From the NCBI RefSeq assembly GCF_047948215.1, contig NC_134455.1, positions 75,455,189 to 75,519,188 on the forward strand: a stretch of 64,000 nucleotides of DNA, given 5' to 3'. The notes under the pieces were generated by a model. It ran no database searches, was not told the DNA's origin, and was given only the letters and a program-made list of their open reading frames with translations. The DNA is from Lycorma delicatula (Eukaryota; Arthropoda; Insecta; Hemiptera; Fulgoridae). Positions 56,126 through 64,000 of the stretch are shown here, in pieces; positions within the stretch are counted from its first letter, which is position 1, and every line of letters begins with the position of its first letter. A program made the translations under genes and the position numbers.

Positions 56126-56539
56126 ATATTATTTTTTTTTTAATATTATTTATCAACAAAGTAATTAAAAAACTGTAGTTTTATTACTAATAGTAATGAT
56201 TGTTGCTTCGCCAATAAACAGATATTAATCATGTTTGCTGAAATTGTTTACTAATAAATGATACTAAAATGCTTTTTTATCAACAAAAAAAAAAGAATCA
56301 ACTGAGCACTAAATATTTTAAAATGTTATTTTGTAACTATTCTGTATAATACTGAAAAACAAAAAATCTTTACTATCTATTAATTTCATAGATAAGACTT
56401 AGGTCTTTCATTAACGTTTTTATCAGTATCACTTTAAAAATATTTCTGTAAACGATGCTTTATTTTTTCTTGCTGAATAAGTCGCCACAGAATATGAAAA
56501 GATTCGCACACAGAGAAGCTTGAACGTGGGAATACTGAA
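56126..56539. other. AT-rich spacer
   Basis: Nothing recognised. Confidence 0.35.
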
Positions 56540-56608
56540 TATTGAACCGGGGTTCGAACCCGAGATCCCGGGATGAAAGTCGAGATGCTACCATTCCGCC
56601 AAGGAAAT
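56540..56608 (-). mobile_element. SINE family S, copy 8, partial
   Basis: On the minus strand: CCTTGGCGGAATGGTAGCAT (A-box-like), TTTCATCCCGGGATC and a B box GGGTTCGAACCCC. The variant head GGCGGAATGGTAGC is shared with the copy at 5891-6003, making a subfamily. The tail is missing. Confidence 0.75.
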
Positions 56609-57697
56609 CTACATTTCTAATAATTAAATTAATATTCATTATTAATTATTAATAATTTTACATATGTTCTGTTAAAAATTGATTCACTTTTTCGATCCAC
56701 TTTGTATGTTTTATTTCTAATTACATTTTTCAGATGTGTGTTTACTTTTTCTAAACGTTATTTACATCAATTTTCTTAAAATTAAATTCTGTACAATGAT
56801 AATTAAAATTTTTTATTTGTTTATTCGTTAATTAACAAAGTTATTTTATTTCAAACCTAAAAAAGTGTTTTTCCCACAAAATGTTTCGTGTTTTACTCCG
56901 TTTTTCTTAAAACCTAAGTGAGATAGAATTCTGGAAACACTTTGTTCAATTTCTTAGTTTCAAAACCGTAAGGAAGCAAAAGATTTACCCCTCAATTTAC
57001 TCTCCAAAAATTTTAGTACAATTTAAGTACAAAGAGGGAACAGAAAACATGATTAAATGTATCGCAGCTGAAACTCGCTAACGAACTGTTTTTAGGCCTA
57101 TATGTATGTGAAATTTTTATTTTTGGCCATAGAATCATCTCCCGAGAGATTGCGATGCAATTTCGAATCATTCTTTATATATACACTTTTTCTGTTTTTA
57201 TAATCATATTCTTTAAGTTCATTATTTTAATAAATTGATTTTTTTTATTTTATGCATTCCGTTAATTTAAAACTAATATATATAAATATATAAAGTATAT
57301 ATTTATTAGTATTAAATTAAAGTATTAAATTTATATTTATATTTATTATATATTTTACATATATATTTAAAGTATATAAAGTATATATATATATACTTTT
57401 TTCTTTGAAGAAAATGGGGTTTACCGCCGGTAATTTTTTTTTTTTATTTACAAAAAAGCGATCACCTGCTCAGATAAAAATAATGAATTTATACAACATA
57501 TAAATAAGTAAACAATATCCAAAAATTTGTAAACCGTACGGTAAGAGTCTCGCAAATATCAATTCTAACCACTCAAAAAACAAAAATTTCTGTAATATAA
57601 ATAAAACTGTTTTTAACAAAACGATATTGATATCAAAAAAGGTAAGACACTTCATTTCTATTATCAAAATCTGTTAATAGTTTAGAGTTTTCTTTAA
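56609..57697. other. AT-rich and low-complexity sequence
   Basis: 57275-57405 is a run of TATA/TTTA words. The reverse frames at 57470-57667 and 57633-57824 show no recognisable motif. Confidence 0.4.
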
Positions 57698-57729
57698 ACG
57701 TGAGCTCCAGCTTCGGCTGGAGCTCACGT
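57698..57729. repeat. Hairpin: 14-bp GC-rich stem with C(TTCG)G loop
   Basis: ACGTGAGCTCCAGC (57698-57711) is the exact reverse complement of GCTGGAGCTCACGT (57716-57729), separated by TTCG. If transcribed from the plus strand, the loop is the unusually stable C(UUCG)G tetraloop. It lies in strongly AT-rich sequence. Confidence 0.9.
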
Positions 57730-57764
57730 GATTCAAGAACAAGCGAATAGTTATTGTTGCTAAT

Positions 57765-57903
57765 GTTTTTTCGAGATTTTTCGAGGTGAACTACATCTAA
57801 ACCCCTTCTCAGTAACGCTAACAAACATTGGTAGAAAGTTTAATTGATCGAGTTGTCTTTTTGTTTATCCCAAACAACAATAACCCTCTTTTTCTTTATA
57901 CAT
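57765..57903 (+). repeat. Dispersed repeat V, copy 1
   Basis: It contains TTTTTCGAGGTGAACTACAT, AACATTGGTAGAAAGTTTAA, TTTGTTTATCCCAAAC and AACCCTCTTTTTCTTTATA. The second copy is at 58185-58330. The order looks like the 3' tail of an RTE-type LINE. Confidence 0.6.
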
Positions 57904-58184
57904 CTCTTCTTTTTTGACTAGTACGAAGTGCTCGCATACTTCACCACTCTAGCCTCACATACATTCCCCACTATAATTAAACAGATTTTTTAAATTTATT
58001 TTTAATATTATTTTATTTAACGATCATTTAGTTTTACCATTTTGTAATATTATTTATTAGATTAATTCTAATCATTTAGTTCAAACCCAGCTCACACATT
58101 AATAGAGACTTACAGTTCATCAATTCAATTCATTAAAGTTTGTGTTTCAACTGGCAAATCCTCCACTACTAAACATTTTTTTTT
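57904..58184. other. AT-rich spacer
   Basis: Nothing recognised. Confidence 0.35.
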
Positions 58185-58330
58185 TTTTCGAGATGAAATA
58201 TATCTAAAAAGCTTCCGGTTATGCCACGAAATATGGGTAAAAATTTGGTTGCGGTTGATGGAGTAGTTTTTTTATTATCCCGAACAAACAAAAACCCTCT
58301 TTTTCTTTATATAATATTATAGATGTAGTA
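58185..58330 (+). repeat. Dispersed repeat V, copy 2
   Basis: It contains TTTTCGAGATGAAATATATC, ATGGGTAAAAATTTGGTTGC, ATTATCCCGAACAAACAAAA and ACCCTCTTTTTCTTTATATA, ending ATATTATAGATG. Confidence 0.6.
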
Positions 58331-59638
58331 TATTATATATAACATACTATATTCTATGAAAATAGTTCTGTTATTTGGTTTAAGAAGAATAGATATAGTT
58401 CCTTTTCCTTGGTAAATTCATAATAATTTAAGAAGGTTGTCCGAGAAACATGATGTTAGATTTAAAAAGTTCTAAACCCAAGAATGTCGATTAAAAAGAA
58501 AATCATGTTACTTCTTATGGTAGAATTCTCAATACAAAAATGGTGTAGAGGCTTATAAAAATAATAAATTATATTTTTTAAAGTTTAATCAGAAAAAGTT
58601 GTTCAATAGTAGGGAGGACACTTCTAGGGAGGAGTGATTTATAGAATACTGATGAAGACTCTCATATTGTAATCATGATAATTTAGTTCAATTTTTTCAA
58701 TAAATTGTTAAAACTGATTAATTTATCTTTGATAATAATATAACTTAAATTATGCTATAGTTCTTCTTTTGCTATTTTCAGTACAAATTACAATATATAA
58801 ATCTCTCAATCTCTCAAATAATACTCACTAAAGATTTTTAATTTGACAGTTAACAACTAACCGTCAAATTAAAACCTTTTGACAATTTTACAAAATTTCC
58901 ATATTTGATGTGATATTCGAGTAAAATTAAGAATAATTAAGAAATTGGTGTAGCTATTCTACAGTTATTGAAAAACAATGAAACAAACAAGTTTTTATTT
59001 TAACTTTAAATAAGTACATCATCTAAATTCTTTTATGAGGCTACGATTTACATGCCAAAAATATGAGGATACTTAGAATAAATGTAAGCATTTGTTCTAA
59101 AGATTTTAAATACAATGTAATTTTTTGCCTCCAAAAAACTTTTTCAGGTCGTAAGCGATAGTAATGAAGAAAATTCGTTTTGATGTGGCGGTTGATCCCA
59201 AATAAGCTAACAGATAATTGATATAGAAATAGTAATAAAGCTAACATTATATAGGAAATATAAAAAAGAATTTTGGCTTAATTTTTGTTTAGAGAGGATT
59301 ACTAGTTTAATTCCTTATTCAACATGTTTGAGTAATACTGACAAAGATATTTTTGGTTGGTAAGGATGGACAGTTAAACTAGTTCTACTAATCTGAAAAC
59401 ATACTAGCAATGATCTCGTCAACGGAAGAGAATGCTTTCGTTTTGACAAAGCTGAAGAAAAAAGACTACCAAAGAACTTTCTACTAAAATATCGATATTC
59501 ATGAGTAAAATGATAACTGAAGACTGAGTTCAAATAATTTTCATCTTTTTTTTTCAAAAGGTTGAAGAATTTAATCCACTACAGTTAAATTTTTTCTTAG
59601 GCTTTGGTTTAAGGAGCCGAGAAATTAACAAACGATTT
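58331..59638. other. AT-rich sequence; one small hairpin
   Basis: A near-perfect hairpin is at 58836-58874: 17-nt arms (TTTTAATTTGACAGTTA and its inverse with one mismatch) and a 5-nt loop. The reverse frames at 59041-59247 and 59315-59557 are not recognised and not supported as genes. Confidence 0.4.
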
Positions 59639-60318
59639 TTACTTCCAAGTACGAAGTAAATGAAGTATTGTGATCGCGAAAAATTTCGGTTTTTAGATTT
59701 CAACGGGAATATACTTTTTGACCATCCCTGAATCAGTTTTGACTAGTTTCGGCGTGACGTCTGTATGTACGTACGACGTATATACGTATTTCGCATAAAT
59801 CAAAAACGATTAGCCGTAGAATGTTGAAATTTTGGATTTAGGACTGTCGTAACCTCTTGTTATGCAACATCCGTTTTGATTGCAATCGACTAAACCAAAA
59901 GTGTCCAAAAAGCCCAAAATCCCCCAAAATTTGAATTTTGTATTTTTCTTAACTGCAGTAATAAGCTCTGATTGAGAGGTTTTCAACGATATATTATAAG
60001 TGGTACTTATTTTCATTAGTTCCAGAGTTATAGCAAAATAAAATTTATTTAATGAAATATTTGGATCTTACACGGGAAGACACATCGGTTCGAATCAGAC
60101 TTCAACTCCCTTATTTAAATTTTTTTTTTTAAACTTTTTTTTAATATGAATATATTGATTTGGTAATAATTACTAACCTATGATTGTAAAAAAAGTTTTC
60201 CAATAAATAATAATTCAATGAAAACAATAAAAAAAAAAAACAACATGAAAAAAGATCTGAAGTTATTAGTGAAATAAAATTTTATGTACTTTTACAAATG
60301 TGTATATGTAATTTAATA
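59639..60318 (+). mobile_element. ACTTCC-family element, 5' portion (copy E)
   Basis: It starts TTTACTTCCAAGTACGAAGT, then AAGTATTGTGATCGCGAAAA and TTGACTAGTTTCGGCGTGAC. The core CGGTTCGAATCAGACTTCAA is at 60086-60105. It stops at TATGTAATTTAATA (60318), just short of the end. The missing end is found at 61368-61437. Confidence 0.9.
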
Positions 60319-60529
60319 AGCATTATTACATATATGTAATAGATTTGGTGAAACAGATGATTATTTAATATTAATTGAAAATTATAATTTAGAATCGTAT
60401 TATTTCTGGATTTTCTACTTTAATTTTATTTAATTATTCTGGAAATTCTGTTTAATTTTATCTACATTAAAGTTAACTACAGAGTGACTGAAAAATAAAC
60501 CCTCACAAGAACAACATAAATACGGAGGC

Positions 60530-60960
60530 ATACATGCCAAATCTTTAATAAATTGCAAAAAATTCTTCTCTTTTAGTTCATTACTCCTCTGATATTGTCA
60601 GACGATATCTACCTAAGTCGGAGTTGATCATCATCTCGTTTATTTTGTTGCCATCATTTAATCGCTCTTTGGTTTGATAAGATTCTCCTGATCTTAATTT
60701 GTGCACATGTTCTGTAATTTTCAAATTTTCTCTCTATTTATATTCATCACCCTCTCTTAATCTTTTTATTCTTTCCTTAGTTAAGACTAAGGAAAGAATA
60801 AAAAAGACAAGAAGATGACAGGAAGAGAACATTAAGATGTTCTCTTCCTCTTTATATTTATCTTCTATTAATTTTTCTATTCTTCCCTTGTTCTTTACAT
60901 TTTCTTCCTCTTCATATTCAACTTCTTCTTGTCTTTTTTTGAGATATATTTCTTCATGTT
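60530..60960 (-). pseudogene. Decayed charged reading frame, unknown family
   Basis: On the minus strand, with one or more shifts, it gives EEIYLKKRQEEVEYEEEENV, then GRIEKLIEDKYKEEENI and, after the hairpins, KERIKRLREGDEYK and ITEHVHKLRSGESYQTKERL. The repeated (E/K)YxEEEN(V/I) theme is like the charged N-terminal repeats of some insect Helitron-type or phage-helicase-like proteins. I cannot identify it and the assignment is weak. Confidence 0.25.
60761..60849. repeat. Two adjacent hairpins sharing a TTAAGA loop
   Basis: Hairpin 1 has arms TTTTATTCTTTCCTTAG (60764-60780) and its exact inverse at 60787-60803, loop TTAAGA. Hairpin 2 has arms AGGAAGAGAACA (60820-60831) and its exact inverse at 60838-60849, loop TTAAGA again. 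A further inverted match links AAAAAAGACAAGAAG (60800-60814) to 60923-60943. Confidence 0.85.
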
Positions 60961-61367
60961 ATATTTCTTTTTCATTTTTGATTATTCACCAAATAATCCA
61001 GTAATAGAAACTAAATATTTTACACCGTAAGGTCGAAATTAAAATGTATAACCAGTATATAGGAGTTCACTAAACGGAATAGTTTAATTATAATTAAATT
61101 TTATTTATACGACACACCAGAAATCTGAAACTTTTGTTAATCAGCAACTCAAGAAAGATACGAATAATATTGATCTACTAATACAAGTAAGAAAGGGACT
61201 TTTACTTTATCCTAATATTTCATGTAAGTTTGTTGAATTAATAATTGTATTATTTGATGTTAATAAAATCTAATATTTCAGCAATTGTGTAACTGTCTAC
61301 TTTATTAAAGAATTGGAGGATCGTATCTCATTTCCAAATGGAATAAGTTTAAATGAAGTGCAGCAAA

Positions 61368-61437
61368 AAATGTGTATATGTAATTTAGTAGCCGTACAAG
61401 GAAGTATGTGGTGTCCACGTCAGATTTTTTTTATTGT
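61368..61437 (+). mobile_element. ACTTCC-family 3' end (copy F, likely rest of copy E)
   Basis: It contains TGTGTATATGTAATTTAGTA, GCCGTACAAGGAAGTATGTG and GTGTCCACGTCAGATTTTTT, the family end with the inverted terminal motif CGTACAAGGAAGT. Confidence 0.85.
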
Positions 61438-61864
61438 AATTTTCTGTTTAATATTCCTTCAAAATTCCCAAAATTAATTTCTAATCTTTATTGCACTATG
61501 TGATTCATAACTCTGCAGGATCATGAAGTTTTTGATTTGCTATTAAGATTAACAGACGTTGTTGATCAGCAATCATCAGATTAATTTTCCAGTCGCCTAT
61601 TTTAACCATGAAACTATTTCTTCCAATTGTACAAACAATCTTATCTGAAACAAAAATATCCTTTGTCATATATACTTCAAATCTAATGAAAATTTCTGAA
61701 AACATAATAACCAGTCTGTTCGAAAAACAAAAATTGAGCAATTAGTGCTCGGCAATTCTTGCATAACGTACAAAATAATGAAATTTGTTTGGTTCAGTAT
61801 GATTTGAAATCTTTTTCATAAGTTTTCGAAAAGCATTGCTACACAGATCTCATGCACTATAGCA

Positions 61865-61894
61865 AAAAGAGAATAAATTAATTTATTCTCTTTT
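61865..61894. repeat. 30-bp perfect palindrome
   Basis: Bases 61865-61879 (AAAAGAGAATAAATT) are the exact inverse of 61880-61894, with no spacer. Confidence 0.9.
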
Positions 61895-63109
61895 CTCTTT
61901 TTAACCAACTCAGATTATTTTAAATATTTTTAAGTGAAAATTTTAAAGATCATTTCTTTAAAATAAGGTGAATACTTAATGCAATTTACGTTATCTGATT
62001 CTTAAATGTATTTCAATTGAGAATCATCAAATTTATTATTTTTAAATATATTTTGTTAACAGCATACGATTCGGTAGGTAGAACATCACTTTTTTCAGCA
62101 TGTTACAAGCAAGAAGTAGGTACATTATTATCGGTTTTCCTTATGTTTAACTGATGTTACAATACTGTGTTTACTGGTAAGTTTTTCAATGCTTGAGAAA
62201 CCTAAAACCCATATTTTTAAGAAGAACGGACGATTGAGACCTAATGCTTTGGGTCAGTAACAATGTATCCCAAAATTACCTAAAAAAAACACAATTTTAA
62301 TCATTACTTCAATACCAGTGAACCGCATTTTATTTTATTTGTACCAAATTACTTGCCCTTTAAAGGGCTTTCCAATGAGGTGTTACAAACTACATTGACC
62401 CATTTAAAAAAAATAAGTTTTCAACTCTTGAAAATTTAGAAAAAACATTTAAGGGCGAAATTTTGTGTTGGTAATAAAAAATTGTATTCACACTTTAGAT
62501 CCACAGATTATGATTATTTCAAATGGCTTAATAAGTGATATCACATAATTTTATAGTTATTTTTTGTTGGACTGAAATTTAAAGAAAGCACTACTCTAAA
62601 TGGATTTTCGCACCTACCGAGCGAATGGGTGAACAGATTTTAATTCTCTTTTCACCAAAATTCATATTCTTTTCGGGTTGTCAATTAATGTAATTAAGTG
62701 TTACCATTGCCGTTTAAGATTTTTCATATGGCGTAGTTGTAGTGGAGAGGGTGGGTTCCACCTCTTTGAAAATAATTTTCAAAGGTTCCCCCCGAGAATG
62801 GTGTACATGACTGCAAACAGAAATACGATGGGACTGATAGTTGTTGAATAATAAAGGTGATAATTCTTCAAATGATCACCCGGCACATATAGGCCTACAC
62901 ATAAAATCTGTGGCTCAAAAATCGCCAAAACTACTAGATAAATTTAATTGAAATTCAGATATGCTGTAGTAGTATAACTGAAGTTGTGCTTGCGAAAATT
63001 TGATGATGAGTTATTGAGTTACCCTTACTTAATTTAAGGTCAACAACAGACAACATAATCTCAATTAGATGTTATGTTGACTGTGTAGTTTTCACTGCAC
63101 TGCACAGGT

Positions 63110-63139
63110 GTAACTCACTACACTTATGCAGTGAGTTAC
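63110..63139. repeat. Hairpin with 10-bp arms
   Basis: GTAACTCACT at 63110-63119 is the exact inverse of 63130-63139, with a 10-nt loop ACACTTATGC. Confidence 0.85.
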
Positions 63140-64000
63140 AGCAGTGAGCAAGTTAAAGCTTGATGCTAGTATGTAGGGCCAATTCGTTCATCGAACGTAT
63201 GTAGTGCGCTGTACTCTGAAAATCAGTGCGTTTCTGATTGTGAGAAGTGAGAGGGTCGAAAAAAAGTCAGTCTTCTTGCGCAGAAGTGCGCAAAGTTTAT
63301 TATTATTATTAATTTTGTATTTTGTAATACTGCTCCGACCGAAGTTTTATCGCGGTTTCCCTTAATCCCTCCCAAGTGAACGTAAGAGCAGTTGACTTTT
63401 TATTTGTGGAGTCCATATACTTATCCGTTACCAGTGTGAATTACAACCTACGAACTGTATAATTCTGTATCGATCTGAATAAAACATAAATTTATTACTT
63501 TCTTTTTATATAATTTTGTAATTGCTACTAATAACGTTTTACCATTTATTAAGAGGCCTAATTTAAATCCATATTCTATTTCACTGAATAACTTATAAAA
63601 AAAAAGAAAAGAAAAAGAACAAAAAAAGATTGCAACCTAGAATTTAAGATTAGTAGTTAAATTTCATTAATAATTCAGGTATATTTTAATGAATTGTACT
63701 TTCTAAGACAATTGTTATTAATTATTTTATTCTCACACTATAGAAGTAGACTGTCATCTGAATAACTGTTTAAAAAAATTAACATACTTCATAAATTCAT
63801 TGTAAGAAATCATAAGTTTTTTTTCTATTATAGTATATAAATATAATATTTCTTTTTTAATTTAAAAAAAGTTACATCTACTGTTAATTTGTTTTCACAA
63901 TATCATTTTACGTCTATAATTAGTACTTTACATTTAATTAAAATACGCAGATTTTATATCATTAATACTGTTCTATTTTTTTTTTCATATACTATCTGGT

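Larger units (their letters stand above)
60319..61367. mobile_element. Probable 1.05 kb insertion splitting an ACTTCC element
   Basis: The 23-nt stretch ending copy E (60296-60318, AAATGTGTATATGTAATTTA plus ATA) is repeated with one mismatch at 61368-61390, where the family end resumes. This is what an insertion with a target duplication of about 23 bp would leave. The inserted DNA has no recognised transposon ends; it contains two hairpins and a charged reverse frame. Confidence 0.5.
61438..64000. other. AT-rich sequence with short hairpins, no gene
   Basis: A 30-bp perfect palindrome is at 61865-61894 (AAAAGAGAATAAATT and its inverse). A hairpin with 10-bp arms GTAACTCACT is at 63110-63139. 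A short repeat shared in inverted form with 47885-47930 is at 63205-63250. GGTTTCCCTTAATC near 63354 is the inverse of the motif at 21283. The 78-codon reverse frame at 61505-61741 is the least AT-biased open frame here (contains DKIVCTIGRNSFMVKIGDWK) but matches nothing I know. Confidence 0.4.

Noticed and set aside
61505..61741. 78-codon reverse frame as a host exon
   Set aside because: Composition is moderately gene-like, but I see no splice signals or family similarity strong enough to call it.
1..64000. CRISPR arrays, operons, bacterial promoters and terminators
   Set aside because: No regularly spaced repeats with unique spacers and no prokaryotic gene organisation; all content is eukaryotic transposon type.

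Overview
The window is AT-rich, intron-poor, repeat-dense eukaryotic nuclear DNA, most likely from an insect. The mariner, Penelope-like, RTE-like, jockey-like and I-like relics, the tRNA-derived SINEs and the TA/TG microsatellites all fit that. A hemipteran (planthopper or lanternfly type) is my guess from the look of the SINEs and LINEs; it is an inference. There is no bacterial gene organisation, and I find no host protein-coding gene I can defend. Nearly every open reading frame over 60 codons is chance, or a fragment of a decayed transposable element.

Layout. 1-9 kb: fragment of the 'ACTTCC' repeat, decayed reverse-transcriptase pieces, two SINEs and a pogo-like DNA transposon relic. 9-13.6 kb: two inverted copies of a 0.55 kb repeat, a 44-bp perfect palindrome, SINE pieces and two microsatellite-carrying elements, one with a 5'-truncated SINE inside it. 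15-17 kb: three ACTTCC-family pieces in alternating orientation. 18-24 kb: SINEs, a 66-bp tandem duplication and a reverse-strand mariner-type relic. 25.4-27.3 kb: a mariner-type element with about 110-bp terminal inverted repeats, interrupted by an ACTTCC element. 27.5-33.7 kb: SINE cluster, a SETMAR-like mariner relic and a 96-bp tandem duplication. 35.3-38.9 kb: the best LINE, with an APE endonuclease and a reverse transcriptase broken by several frameshifts and stops. 39.5-46.7 kb: an ACTTCC copy, a second mariner-type element with long inverted repeats, and a Penelope-like relic carrying a complete SINE with an 18-bp target duplication. 49.6-50.6 kb: an internally deleted mariner derivative with about 86-bp inverted repeats. 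52 kb: a TG-microsatellite element, then a perfect 104-bp inverted repeat with a 17-nt loop. 54-56 kb: a GC-rich island (possible promoter or exon) and an I-like LINE RNase H relic. 57.7 kb: a hairpin with a C(UUCG)G tetraloop. 59.6-61.4 kb: an ACTTCC copy apparently split by a 1 kb insertion.

The parts do not form a pathway. The window reads as layers of insertions whose order can partly be worked out from nesting and target duplications. The most distinctive features are the ACTTCC family (inverted ends plus a tRNA B-box-like core), the 104-bp perfect hairpin, and the long-inverted-repeat mariner derivatives.
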